A stretch of DNA of 46,622 nucleotides from an uncultured Bacilli bacterium (GCA_934085675.1 CAKOHH010000009.1:1-46622); one strand, 5' to 3'. Positions 33,286 to 41,871 are shown, counted from the first letter of the stretch. Numbers and translations: made by a program. Notes: a model not told the origin generated them from the letters alone.

Positions 33286-33594
33286 TTAATTAATTTTTGA
33301 TAATAAATTTGGTCCGGTATACTCGATTACAACATCATTAAAAAATGTAAAATTATTTTTACCAACTTTGTTAACAGCATTTTTAAATTCTTCTAAAATG
33401 TCATTTGCTATTTGTATTTTCTTTTTTTCCTCCCAAATGTTTTTATTTTTTCTGAGCTCTCCAAGTTTTTTATGAGTTGTGTTTAAATAATTCAGATGAT
33501 TTCCTGTTAAATCTTCATAATTTTCTAATGCCAATTGATAATAAAGTATTTGAGACATCTTATTATCAAATTCATTGTTTATGTTGTTGTTCAT
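33286..33594 (-). CDS. Hypothetical small helical protein
   Basis: 102 aa on the minus strand; ATG at 33594 preceded by a strong AAAGGAGAT. No signal or membrane segment. The middle is lysine-rich and probably helical ('LGELRKNKNIWEEKKKIQ'). A good promoter lies upstream. No family recognised. It converges with the MATE-kinase gene across a shared hairpin. Confidence 0.7.
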   Translation of the reverse strand: MNNNINNEFDNKMSQILYYQLALENYEDLTGNHLNYLNTTHKKLGELRKNKNIWEEKKKIQIANDILEEFKNAVNKVGKNNFTFFNDVVIEYTGPNLLSKIN

Positions 33595-33614
33595 TTGTTA
33601 TCTCCTTTAAATTT

Positions 33615-33643
33615 AATATACTTTAATAATTTTTTGCTTGCAA
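33615..33643 (-). promoter_or_regulatory. Promoter of the 33286-33594 gene
   Basis: Minus strand: TTGCAA (33638-33643), 17-base spacer, TATATT (33615-33620). The rest of 33595-33864 is very AT-rich with no gene; a long imperfect inverted repeat (33793-33826) may end the acyltransferase transcript. Confidence 0.65.
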
Positions 33644-33864
33644 TAATTTTTTTATTGTAAAAATGCTAAGTTTTGAATAATTATTTTAAAAGAACTCAAC
33701 TTGCAAAAAGAGAATATAATAAAAAAGTAGCAAATTCACTTTACTGTTTTTTTGTATTTAACCATTCTTTTTTTAAATACTATATATTTTTCTATTTTTA
33801 AAGGCGTTAATTTTTAAAATGAAATAGAGAAGATTTTAATTTACTCCGTTAAGTTTGTGATTAC

Positions 33865-34836
33865 TCAGTTGTACATATGAATAGCTAATGTTATTTTTTT
33901 AATCATGTAATTAATAAAATGTGCTAATAAAAGGCAAATGAGGAGCAATATTAATTGATATGCCAATATACCTAAAATATAATTAAAAGAAATTAAATGT
34001 TGTAAAGCAGATATTTTATATATCTTATTTTGCAAAACAGGATGAAAAAGATAGATATAAAAGGAGTTTGCAGAAATTAAATTTAAAAGCTTATGTTTTC
34101 GTGTTATTTTAATTCCTAAAATATAATTCATAAAAAGAATAGACATACTTACTAATAACAAACTATCTATATTATAGAATTTTAAATGATTGCTAGAATA
34201 ACAAATTATTCCTACTATATATAAAACAATAAAAAGAATGCCACTTAATTGAATAAATTTTGGATGTTCATGAACTTTGTAAAAGAAGCTTCCCATTAAA
34301 TAATAGCCAATAATATAATTTGGAATAGTTAACAACCAATAACTAGAAATTTCAAATGGTAAGAACTTCAAAAAAGCTGGAATAATTAGTGTCAGCATAA
34401 TTAAAAATATATACTCTTTTACATTAATGTTTCTTACTATTTGATTTAAAAATGGCATGATAAGATACAAACCAGCTAACATATAAATGTACCAATATGG
34501 TTCAGTAATTGGATTCTGAAAAAAATTTTTAAAAAAGTAAACATCTATGCTTTTATTTTGTAAAAAATAAATAAGGAATGACATAATGAACAAAGGAATA
34601 AATACTTTAAAAATTTTTTTTAAAACATCTTTAAATGTTAATTCTTTTGTACACATCAAATAGCCTGTGCTCATAACGAATATAGGAACGGCTATACGAC
34701 ACATAACAAATTCAATTTTGTAAAAATTTAAATAATTTTCATTTGTTAACAGATAGGAACTTGTATGGTTAATAATTACTAAAATACAAGCAATGCCTTT
34801 TAAAATGTCGATATTTTTAAAATAAGTTTTTTTCAT
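33865..34836 (-). CDS. Acyltransferase-3 family membrane protein
   Basis: 323 aa; ATG at 34836 after AGAGGAGAA on the minus strand. Ten membrane helices over the whole length. The start 'NIDILKGIACILVIINHTSSYL' and the following 'RIAVPIFVMSTGYLM' match the Acyl_transf_3 family (PF01757), whose conserved His in helix 1 is present (H24 in 'INHTSSYL'). Such proteins transfer acetyl or other acyl groups across the membrane to surface sugars or peptidoglycan. The C-terminal SGNH domain of OatA is absent. The acceptor is unknown. Part of a minus-strand accessory island. Confidence 0.85.
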   Translation of the reverse strand: MKKTYFKNIDILKGIACILVIINHTSSYLLTNENYLNFYKIEFVMCRIAVPIFVMSTGYLMCTKELTFKDVLKKIFKVFIPLFIMSFLIYFLQNKSIDVYFFKNFFQNPITEPYWYIYMLAGLYLIMPFLNQIVRNINVKEYIFLIMLTLIIPAFLKFLPFEISSYWLLTIPNYIIGYYLMGSFFYKVHEHPKFIQLSGILFIVLYIVGIICYSSNHLKFYNIDSLLLVSMSILFMNYILGIKITRKHKLLNLISANSFYIYLFHPVLQNKIYKISALQHLISFNYILGILAYQLILLLICLLLAHFINYMIKKITLAIHMYN

Positions 34837-34962
34837 TATAAGATTCTCCTCTCACATATTTTTTTAAGAAAAAAATCATAAATTTTGCATAATTAAAACA
34901 ACTTTGCTAACTGTTATTAAAATGAAACTTGCAGTAAGAAAGTTGCTTTGGTAAATTTTTTA

Positions 34963-35628
34963 CTATTTTAAAAATGTAAATTGTTTTTCACTTTTGCTAA
35001 AAACATCAAAAGCTTTATTTGAACTACTATTATATGAAATCATGCCGTATTTATCTGAAACTATACTATAATCATTTGTATTTTCATTATAATTTACAAA
35101 AATGATTCGGTTTTTATCTTCTTCTAAACTTTTATCTCCAATATTTTCACTAGAATATCGAACTTGAATACTACCAGCTCTTGCCATTTCAACATCACCT
35201 ATTCCTAATTTTTCTTTAAAACTTTCATCTTTTAATGATAATAATTGAGTTAAAGGAACAGTTCCACCCGAGTATTTAGCTTGAATTGTATTTTCTAAAT
35301 TGTTATTTGTTGTATTTTTCAATATTTTATTAATTTTAAATTCTGACGTAGTGAACGGAGTACCGCTTTCATTTAGTACTGTTTTAACATCTTTTAAATA
35401 CTCGACTTCTAAAACAATATCTGAATACTCATACAGATTTTCAGGCTTAATAACAGCATAATCTGCAGATATTGTTGCTTCTATAATTTCTTTTGTCTCA
35501 CCATTTTCTTGATAAGAACTATCTGGTTCTTTTTTATAAAAATCAGATTTATTATTATATATTGCAATTCCTGTACTAGCAATAATACCAATTCCTACCA
35601 AAGTACCAATCATTATTTTTTTATTCAT
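34963..35628 (-). CDS. Exported/membrane-anchored protein of unknown function
   Basis: 221 aa from the ATG at 35628, which follows AAGGAGA at 8 bases; longer in-frame starts up to 35706 overlap the upstream peptide gene. An N-terminal hydrophobic segment (about 5-22) without a lipobox Cys anchors or exports it. The exported part contains 'YSDIVLEVEYLKDVKTV', 'EFKINKILKNTTNN' and 'AKYSGGTVP'. This pattern recalls Firmicutes secreted proteins built on '(S/A)DxIVxGxV ... VxxxLKG ... GG' repeats; the likeness is by eye. It lies 13 bases after the 60-aa peptide gene and is probably coupled to it. Confidence 0.7.
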   Translation of the reverse strand: MNKKIMIGTLVGIGIIASTGIAIYNNKSDFYKKEPDSSYQENGETKEIIEATISADYAVIKPENLYEYSDIVLEVEYLKDVKTVLNESGTPFTTSEFKINKILKNTTNNNLENTIQAKYSGGTVPLTQLLSLKDESFKEKLGIGDVEMARAGSIQVRYSSENIGDKSLEEDKNRIIFVNYNENTNDYSIVSDKYGMISYNSSSNKAFDVFSKSEKQFTFLK

Positions 35629-35641
35629 TTTCACCATCTCC

Positions 35642-35824
35642 TTAATTATATAACCTATTAAAAGCGTCTTGGTCAACTTGTTGTACCGTTTGTGCAACTC
35701 GTCCAAAACCAGTTTGACATATTAAACTGTTAGGATTCTTAGTAACCGAATTTGTTCCTAAATTACTTGTTAAGAAACTGCTATAAGTCACATATAATAC
35801 ACCAAATAAAATTTTGTGTTTCAT
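35642..35824 (-). CDS. Small candidate secreted peptide
   Basis: 60 aa; ATG at 35824 after AAAGAGTGA on the minus strand. Residues 3-22 are hydrophobic with a basic start, like a signal peptide; the remainder (about 38 residues) is polar, ends 'QDAFNRLYN' and has one Cys. The stop is 13 bases before the next gene. It sits between an exported protein and a membrane-bound XRE regulator, so it may be a signal or toxin-like peptide, or simply a leader gene. Codon pattern and spacing favour a true gene, but evidence is modest. Confidence 0.5.
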   Translation of the reverse strand: MKHKILFGVLYVTYSSFLTSNLGTNSVTKNPNSLICQTGFGRVAQTVQQVDQDAFNRLYN

Positions 35825-35876
35825 AATAAATCACTCTTTCTTTCTTCAACTAAGCAAACTTTAACATGAAATCAAC

Positions 35877-35904
35877 AAAAAAAGTAGTGCCAATTTGGCA
35901 CTAC
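35877..35904 (-). terminator. Terminator of the membrane XRE regulator
   Basis: A near-perfect inverted repeat (35884-35904, arms GTAGTGCCAA/TTGGCACTAC) followed on the minus strand by seven T. It separates the regulator from the peptide operon. Confidence 0.9.
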
Positions 35905-35906
35905 CA

Positions 35907-36947
35907 CTATTTCAAATATTTTTCTACATAATTTTCGTAAAATTTTTCATAGATTTTTTTAGCTTCTTCACAATTTCCACTCATACAATTCACGTTATTA
36001 TTAGTTATTTCAAAACTAATATTTTTTTGGAAATTAGAATAAGATAAATTTTCTGACCTTAAATCATAAGTATAATTTTCTACATCATTATTTATATAAA
36101 AAAACCCCATACTATATACTAAAGTATTTTTTTCTTTTAGCAAAGTACAACTATCATATTCATCACATTGAAAGTTTTCTTTTATTTTAGTTGGTGTTAA
36201 AAAACGTTTTGTTTCCTGTTTTTCTCCAATTTTCTTTTCTTTTACATACACAAAATTGTTATTCGAAACTTCTTGATTAAAATTCAATAAAATTTCTTCA
36301 CTGCCAATTACAACAATAAACTTTTGTTTTCCTTCAATAAAATCTTGGTATGAAAGAAAAGCTTCATAACCATAACTATCTTGTAAAAGAACATGATAAT
36401 CTCCTTTATATATCAATTTTCTTTCATTGTTTATTTCAGAAAAAATCATCACGTTTTGTACTTCAGGACTGATACGACCAATTTGAAAATAAATCTTTTT
36501 CTTGGACAAAATTAATAATCCGTTTGTCAATTCATAAGATTCAGATGAACCGGAAAACGTGTAAGCACGCATGGTATCATAATTTTGAAAAAAATATAAT
36601 GTTATTAATCCCATAAAACTTATTATAGAAAATATTGTTAATAGTATGACAACAATTTTAATTTTTTTAAATTTTGAATTTTGATTTTTTAAATAATTTA
36701 AAAAAGTATTTTTTAATTTTTCTTCATTTTGATTATTTTTGCGTTCACAAGCGATTAATTCATCTAATGAAATCTCGAATATTTGACTATAATATAACAA
36801 ATCATCAAAAGTTGGTCTTCGTTTATTATTCTCAAGGCGATTTATTTTTGAATGATCAACATGCATTTGTTCTGCTAACTCATATTGTGACATATTTTTA
36901 CTTAATCTCAAAGATTTCAAGAACTGACCTATCTTATCATAATCCAT
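35907..36947 (-). CDS. Membrane-spanning XRE regulator with extracytoplasmic sensor domain
   Basis: 346 aa from the ATG at 36947, 7 bases after GAGGTG; a GTG at 36962 overlaps that site. Residues 5-62 form a classic HTH ('MSQYELAEQMHVDHSKINRLE'). A basic lysine-rich linker leads to one membrane helix (about 97-118). About 225 residues should lie outside, including two Cys pairs ('QCDEYDSC' and 'NCMSGNC') that could form disulfides. This architecture is a one-component sensor: an outside signal alters a DNA-binding domain inside. The neighbouring exported genes (peptide and 221-aa protein) are likely targets or signals. Its own extended -10 is at 36967-36972. Confidence 0.8.
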   Translation of the reverse strand: MDYDKIGQFLKSLRLSKNMSQYELAEQMHVDHSKINRLENNKRRPTFDDLLYYSQIFEISLDELIACERKNNQNEEKLKNTFLNYLKNQNSKFKKIKIVVILLTIFSIISFMGLITLYFFQNYDTMRAYTFSGSSESYELTNGLLILSKKKIYFQIGRISPEVQNVMIFSEINNERKLIYKGDYHVLLQDSYGYEAFLSYQDFIEGKQKFIVVIGSEEILLNFNQEVSNNNFVYVKEKKIGEKQETKRFLTPTKIKENFQCDEYDSCTLLKEKNTLVYSMGFFYINNDVENYTYDLRSENLSYSNFQKNISFEITNNNVNCMSGNCEEAKKIYEKFYENYVEKYLK

Positions 36948-36966
36948 TAGCTTACACCTCACATAG

Positions 36967-36975
36967 AGTATAACA
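36967..36975 (-). promoter_or_regulatory. Promoter of the membrane XRE regulator
   Basis: Minus strand TGT-TATACT (extended -10, TATACT at 36967-36972). No strong -35. Confidence 0.5.
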
Positions 36976-37025
36976 TGTTCGATTTTAAATTTAAATAATA
37001 CAATTATAATTTAATTTTTATGAAA

Positions 37026-37131
37026 AGAGTACCTCTGATGTTTTTTTGGCAAATCATTGTTTAAGATGTCATCTATTTCTATAAGAAAATTATATAACAA
37101 CTTACATATTAGAGGTATAAAAATATCCTCT
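37026..37131. promoter_or_regulatory. Paired AGAG...CTCT inverted repeats in the divergent intergenic region
   Basis: AGAGTACCTCT (37026-37036) and AGAGG-N11-CCTCT (37111-37131) lie between the divergent membrane XRE and CarD-type genes. They may be operators. The rest of 36948-37200 is AT-rich with no gene seen. Confidence 0.3.
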
Positions 37132-37156
37132 TAATGCCCTAAAAACCTTAATTTTG

Positions 37157-37165
37157 TGGTATAAT
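37157..37165 (+). promoter_or_regulatory. Extended -10 promoter of the CarD-type gene
   Basis: TGG-TATAAT (TATAAT at 37160-37165); the -35 is not evident. Confidence 0.6.
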
Positions 37166-37200
37166 AAGGACATAGTTTAATTACTTAGAGGAGGGTTACT

Positions 37201-37677
37201 GTGAAAAAAATAGGTGAATATGTTGTTTATCGTAAAGAGGTTTGTGAAATCAAAGATGTTAAAGAAAATCCCGTTAATCATGTCATGAGTTATAAGCTTG
37301 TGCCTATTACGGATACGTCTTTAACAATGAATATTCCCGTTGATAATGAATTTATTAGAGATTTAATGACTTTAGAGGATATTAATGTTTTAATTGGACA
37401 AATCAAAGATATTCCAATTTTATTAGGAGAAGCTAAACAACTTGAAAATGAGTATAAAAGAGTATTAAATGAAGGAACAAATTACGGTCTTGTTCAAATT
37501 ATTAAAACGACATATGAAAGAAATCAAGCACGTATTAAAAATAATAAAAAAGTAAGTGAAAAAGATAATCGTTATTTTGAAATGGCTGAAAAATATCTTT
37601 ATAATGAAATGGCCATTGTTTTAAATATGACACCCGAAGATGTTAGAAATTATGTTATTGAACAAGTTTCTAAATAA
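37201..37677 (+). CDS. CarD-family transcriptional regulator
   Basis: 158 aa from a GTG start at 37201, 8 bases after GAGGAGGG. The N-terminal 60 residues are a CarD/CdnL/TRCF-type RNA-polymerase-interaction domain ('KKIGEYVVYRKEVCEIKDV', then 'YKLVPITDTSLTMNIPVDN'). The remainder is helical, as in CdnL proteins ('YERNQARIKNNKKVSEKDNR', 'MAEKYLYNEMAIVLNM'). CarD proteins bind the beta subunit and stabilise open promoter complexes, often at ribosomal RNA promoters. Stands alone, with a terminator after it. Confidence 0.85.
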   Translation: MKKIGEYVVYRKEVCEIKDVKENPVNHVMSYKLVPITDTSLTMNIPVDNEFIRDLMTLEDINVLIGQIKDIPILLGEAKQLENEYKRVLNEGTNYGLVQIIKTTYERNQARIKNNKKVSEKDNRYFEMAEKYLYNEMAIVLNMTPEDVRNYVIEQVSK

Positions 37678-37699
37678 GGCACTAAAGTGTCTTTTTTTG
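37676..37699 (+). terminator. Terminator of the CarD-type gene
   Basis: AGGCAC (37677-37682) pairs with GTGTCT with a G-U pair, followed by T's. Confidence 0.65.
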
Positions 37700-37739
37700 T
37701 TTCCTAAAATTACCAGTAGTTATTCGTCTAAGTGCTAAT

Positions 37740-37745
37740 TATAAT
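37740..37745 (+). promoter_or_regulatory. Candidate -10 of the radical SAM operon
   Basis: TATAAT 18 bases before the ATG at 37763; no good -35, and the transcript leader would be very short. Confidence 0.4.
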
Positions 37746-37762
37746 AACAAATAGGTGGTTTT

Positions 37763-38977
37763 ATGGAGTTAAAAGAAAAATTAAAAATCTTAGCTGACAG
37801 TGCTAAATACGATGCTTCTTGTTCTTCAAGTGGTGTTAAAAGAGCGAGTGAAAAAGGTTTTGGAAATACTTCTTATTCAGGTATTTGCCATACTTTTTCA
37901 AGTGATGGTAGATGTGTTTCTCTTCTTAAAATTTTGTTAACCAATTGTTGTATTTATGATTGTAAATATTGTTTAAATAGAAAAAGTAATCATATTGAAA
38001 GGGCTATTTTTGAACCAGAAGAGATATGTAAAATCACCATTAATTTTTATAAAAGAAATTATATTGAAGGTTTATTTTTAAGTTCTGGTGTTATTAAAAA
38101 TGCCGATTACACTATGGAAAAAATAATAGAAACGATTACTTTATTAAGACAAAAATATCATTTTAAAGGATATATTCATGCCAAATCGATTCCAGGAGCG
38201 AGTGATTATTTAATAAAAAAATTAGGTGGTCTTGTGGATAGGATGAGTATTAATATAGAACTTCCCACCCAATCTTCTTTAAAGCTATTAGCGCCAGATA
38301 AAGATAATCAAAACATTTCTCATGCGATGGCTTTAGTAAAAGAAAATAAAAGCAAAGTTTTTGTGCCTGCTGGTCAAAGTACCCAACTGATTATCGGGGC
38401 AAGTCCTGAAACAGATTTTAATATATTAGGTGAAAGTGAAAATTTATATCAAAAATATCATTTAAAAAGAGTTTTTTATTCTGCTTATGTTCCTGTTAAT
38501 AAAGATAAGTTGCTTCCAAATATTATTATGCCTCCTTTAAAACGAGAACATCGTCTTTATCAAGCCGACTTTTTGCTTCGTTTTTACAATTTTAAAGTAA
38601 GTGATTTATTAGATGCTTCTCATACCAATTTTAATGTTTTATTAGACCCTAAAGCAGACTGGGCTATAAGACATTTAAATGAATTTCCTAAAGAAATTAA
38701 TAGTTGCTCTTACCAAGAACTTTTAAAAATTCCTGGTATTGGTCCTAAAGGAGCCAAAAAAATTATTTCTTCTAGACGATATTTTGAAATTACTTTTGAA
38801 GATTTAAAGAAAATGAATATTTCCTTAAAACGAGCCAAATATTTTATTTTATGTAAGGGTAAATATTTTATGAACAAGGATTTTTTTAATGCTTCTTTTA
38901 TTATGAAAAATTTATTATTAGAACAAGATGAAATCAAGGAAAGTACAGAAAGGCAACTTTGTTTATTTCATGAATAA
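37763..38977 (+). CDS. Putative DNA modification/repair radical SAM protein
   Basis: 404 aa; the ATG follows AGGTGG. The radical SAM cluster motif CxxxCxxC is C63, C67 and C70 ('CCIYDCKYC'). Further conserved Cys lie before it (C20, C42, C51). A helix-hairpin-helix near the C-terminus ('LLKIPGIGPKGAKKIISSRR') suggests DNA binding. The whole matches the rSAM family usually paired with a DUF4130/uracil-DNA-glycosylase-like partner (TIGR03916), and the partner is the next gene. The reaction is unknown. The end overlaps the next start by 8 bases, so expression is coupled. Confidence 0.92.
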   Translation: MELKEKLKILADSAKYDASCSSSGVKRASEKGFGNTSYSGICHTFSSDGRCVSLLKILLTNCCIYDCKYCLNRKSNHIERAIFEPEEICKITINFYKRNYIEGLFLSSGVIKNADYTMEKIIETITLLRQKYHFKGYIHAKSIPGASDYLIKKLGGLVDRMSINIELPTQSSLKLLAPDKDNQNISHAMALVKENKSKVFVPAGQSTQLIIGASPETDFNILGESENLYQKYHLKRVFYSAYVPVNKDKLLPNIIMPPLKREHRLYQADFLLRFYNFKVSDLLDASHTNFNVLLDPKADWAIRHLNEFPKEINSCSYQELLKIPGIGPKGAKKIISSRRYFEITFEDLKKMNISLKRAKYFILCKGKYFMNKDFFNASFIMKNLLLEQDEIKESTERQLCLFHE

Positions 38978-39695
38978 AACATTTTTATATCAAGGCTTTG
39001 AAGAACTTTATTTATTGTGCATAACCTTGATTAAAAGAAATATTAAACCTGATAAAATATGTGAAAAAGAAAAGTACTTTCCTAATTTGTTTGATGAAAT
39101 CATAAAAATTAATTATTTAAAACTTGATTTTAAAATAGATAAAAACGTTTATAAAATCATTTTTGAAGCTTATCTTTCTAGTGATTCTTTAAAGGAACTT
39201 GCTATCTATTACTATTTAAAAAACTATTTTAAATATGGAACCAAAATATTTTATTTACGAAATCTTAATTGTGTGAATAAAATAGAAAATTTAAGCCATT
39301 ATGTTAGAAGAGAAACTCATAAAATGAAAGGTTTTCTACGTTTTAAAGTCATGAAAAATAATCTTTTATGTGCAAGCATGGCTCCTGAAAATAACATTAT
39401 TTTGCCAGTCAGTCTTCATTTTAGTAAAAGATTTAAACAAGAACATTTTTTAATTATAGATGAAAAAAGAAAACTTTATGCCTTTTATGATACAAAAAGA
39501 ATCACTATTTTAAATGAAGATAATATTAAATCTTTGGATTTAATTCCTAGTTTAGAAGAAGAAAATTTTGAGGTTTTATGGAAAACATTCTTTGATACGA
39601 TTGGTATTAAGGAAAGAGAAAATAAAAGGTGTCAAACAAATAACATGCCAAAGAAATATTGGCAGTACATGGTTGAAATGGAGGATAAGCGATGA
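38970..39695 (+). CDS. DUF4130 protein, partner of the radical SAM enzyme
   Basis: 241 aa from the ATG at 38970, inside the end of the radical SAM gene; an earlier in-frame ATG at 38928 has no ribosome binding site. The C-terminal half is the DUF4130 domain, with 'VRRETHKMKGFLRF', 'HFSKRFKQEHFLIID' and the ending 'NNMPKKYWQYMVEM'. The family (TIGR03915) almost always neighbours the radical SAM protein above. Distant likeness to uracil-DNA glycosylases has been proposed for this family and for fused homologues. The last 4 bases overlap the chaperonin gene (ATGA). Confidence 0.92.
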   Translation: MNKTFLYQGFEELYLLCITLIKRNIKPDKICEKEKYFPNLFDEIIKINYLKLDFKIDKNVYKIIFEAYLSSDSLKELAIYYYLKNYFKYGTKIFYLRNLNCVNKIENLSHYVRRETHKMKGFLRFKVMKNNLLCASMAPENNIILPVSLHFSKRFKQEHFLIIDEKRKLYAFYDTKRITILNEDNIKSLDLIPSLEEENFEVLWKTFFDTIGIKERENKRCQTNNMPKKYWQYMVEMEDKR

Positions 39696-41158
39696 AGAAG
39701 GTTCTTGGTCCAGATGAATTAAAAATAAAAATAAAAGAAGCCTTAGAACTTCTTTGTGATACCGTTTCTAAAACTTTAGGACCATCCGGAAATAATATTT
39801 TGTTAGATACTAAAGATTTAGCCCCTTTTATTACTAATGATGGGGTTACGATTGCTTCTTCTATTTCTTCTTCTGATGAGGCAACTAAAGCTCTTTTAGA
39901 AATTATTAAAGAAGCCAGTATGAAAACAAATGAAATGGTAGGAGATGGCACGACAACAACACTTGTTTTATTAAAAGCTATTTATGATTTAGGATTGAAA
40001 GAAATGGAAAAGGGGACGAGTTTATATAATTTAAAAAAAATATGGCATGAAGAACTAAAAAAGATTTTAGATGAAATAGAACAAAAAAGTAGAAAGCCAA
40101 CTACAAATGATTTATATCAAATAGCGTATTCAGCCTGTAATGATGAAGTATTAAGCAATGTTTCGGTGGACGTGATTTTGAAAGTTAAAACAAAAAACGC
40201 TATTAAAATATTAGCAAGTAAAACGAAAGAAACTTATTTTGATTATGTGAATGGTTATGTTCTTAATAGTTTTTTATCTCATGAATATTTTTTAAATGGC
40301 GATGATAAAATTGCAATAACGCATCCTTACGTTTTAATTTATAAGGGCTTTTTGGATGATTTAGAAGAAATATCTTCCATGATAAATCCTCTTTTAAAAG
40401 ATAAAGAATCTATTATTCTTATGACAGAGGGGTATTCCAAAGAGTTAAAAGAAACTTGCCTTTCATTATATTATGAGAAAAAAGTCTATATTTATCTTTT
40501 AGAACTTCCAACCTATGATAGTATGTTGTTTGAACTTTATAAAGATTTAGAAAGTTTAATTGATTTTAGCCATTTAAAAGAAGTCACTTTTACAAGAGAA
40601 GCAACTATTTTGTTTTCAAATCAAGATACCAATAAAAGAAAAGAAGAATTAAAAAAAGAACTTTTAATGTGTCATTCTGATTATCAAAAAGAAGATTTAC
40701 AAAGAAGACTTTCTATGCTAGAAACGGGCTTATGTACTATTTATGTCGGTGGTTATACAGAAGTTGAAAAAAAAGAAAAAATCATGCGTTTAGAAGACGC
40801 TTTATGTTCCTTAGAAGTTTCCTTTTATGGAGTTAATATTGGTAGTGGGGTTACTTTATATCAAATTAAAAAGGAAAATAAAAATTTATTATTAAGTGAG
40901 ATTTTAGATATTCCTTTAAAACAAATTATTTTAAATAATGGAATTTCTTGTTTAGAGTTAGATAAACACTTAGAGAAAAATGAAATTTATAATTTTACTT
41001 TAGAAAAATGGGAAGATATGAACTTAACAAACGTTTTAGATGCGACAAAGGTATGTACCACTTCTTTACAAAATGCTTTTTCTATCGCCCTTATGCTTCT
41101 TAATTTATCTTTTTTAGTTATTAATGTAGATGAGAAAAATGAGAGAGATGAATTTTAA
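39692..41158 (+). CDS. Divergent GroEL-like chaperonin
   Basis: 488 aa against about 540 for GroEL. It starts at the ATG overlapping the DUF4130 stop by 4 bases, so it belongs to the radical SAM operon. Equatorial ATP-site features are kept: TLGPSG (28-33), TNDG with D50, GDGTTT (84-89) and 'RLEDAL' with D369 at the position of the ATPase Asp 398 of E. coli GroEL. The C-terminal 'LDATKVCTTSLQNAFSIALML' matches the GroEL 'DPTKVTRSALQ' helix. The apical region (about 180-330) is very divergent and shortened. 'GGG' before the final domain reads GSG, and the GGM tail is missing. No groES is adjacent. It may be the cell's only chaperonin or a specialised paralogue. Confidence 0.85.
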   Translation: MKKVLGPDELKIKIKEALELLCDTVSKTLGPSGNNILLDTKDLAPFITNDGVTIASSISSSDEATKALLEIIKEASMKTNEMVGDGTTTTLVLLKAIYDLGLKEMEKGTSLYNLKKIWHEELKKILDEIEQKSRKPTTNDLYQIAYSACNDEVLSNVSVDVILKVKTKNAIKILASKTKETYFDYVNGYVLNSFLSHEYFLNGDDKIAITHPYVLIYKGFLDDLEEISSMINPLLKDKESIILMTEGYSKELKETCLSLYYEKKVYIYLLELPTYDSMLFELYKDLESLIDFSHLKEVTFTREATILFSNQDTNKRKEELKKELLMCHSDYQKEDLQRRLSMLETGLCTIYVGGYTEVEKKEKIMRLEDALCSLEVSFYGVNIGSGVTLYQIKKENKNLLLSEILDIPLKQIILNNGISCLELDKHLEKNEIYNFTLEKWEDMNLTNVLDATKVCTTSLQNAFSIALMLLNLSFLVINVDEKNERDEF

Positions 41159-41169
41159 AAGGGATAAAT

Positions 41170-41198
41170 TTGCAAAACAAGTTAAAATATCATATAAT
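41170..41198 (+). promoter_or_regulatory. engB promoter
   Basis: TTGCAA (41170-41175), 17-base spacer, TATAAT (41193-41198). Confidence 0.75.
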
Positions 41199-41217
41199 AT
41201 ACCCACAGGTGATGTAT

Positions 41218-41811
41218 ATGAAAATTGATTTTGTTGAACTTACTCATGTCGCGGTAAGACAAAGTCAGTACCCCGAACCTTTTAAAAAAGAATTTTTATT
41301 AGTAGGTAGAAGTAATGTCGGTAAAAGTAGTTTTATTAATGCTTTAATTGGTCGTAAAAACTATGCCCGTACTTCTAGTAAACCCGGTAAAACTCAAACT
41401 CTTAATTTTTATGATATTAATCATGATTTTTATTTAGTTGATGTGCCTGGTTATGGTTATTCTAAATTATCAAAAGATAATGATAAAAAAATAGGCTTAA
41501 TGATTGAAGAATATTTAAAAAAACGTAAAAATTTAAATCATGTTTTTATGCTTATTGACTATCGTCATAAACCAACCGAAGATGATATTATGATGTATAA
41601 TTTTTTACAGTATTATCATATTCCTATTACTATCATCGCGACTAAATATGATAAAGTAAATATGTCTATGAGAGCTAAACAAGATAAGATTATAAAAGAA
41701 ACATTGAAACTTGAAGATGATTTTGTACGCTTTTCTGCTGTAACTAAAAAAGGTAGAGAAGAAGTCTATAAAATAATTAATTCTTATTTAATTGATACAC
41801 TTGATATTTAA
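41218..41811 (+). CDS. engB: Ribosome biogenesis GTPase EngB/YsxC
   Basis: 197 aa from the ATG at 41218, 7 bases after AGG; in-frame upstream starts run into the promoter. GTPase motifs: G1 GRSNVGKS (30-37), G2 'SSKPGKTQTLNFY', G3 'DVPGYGYSKLS', G4 'ATKYDK' and G5-like 'FSAVTKKG'. YsxC is needed for late 50S assembly. It has its own promoter; an 8-bp hairpin without a T-run (41827-41847) lies between it and secG. Confidence 0.96.
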   Translation: MKIDFVELTHVAVRQSQYPEPFKKEFLLVGRSNVGKSSFINALIGRKNYARTSSKPGKTQTLNFYDINHDFYLVDVPGYGYSKLSKDNDKKIGLMIEEYLKKRKNLNHVFMLIDYRHKPTEDDIMMYNFLQYYHIPITIIATKYDKVNMSMRAKQDKIIKETLKLEDDFVRFSAVTKKGREEVYKIINSYLIDTLDI

Positions 41812-41871
41812 ATATCTTTATGGTAAATTTATTCATGTGGAATAAATATACAAAGAAATTGGAGGAACTTT

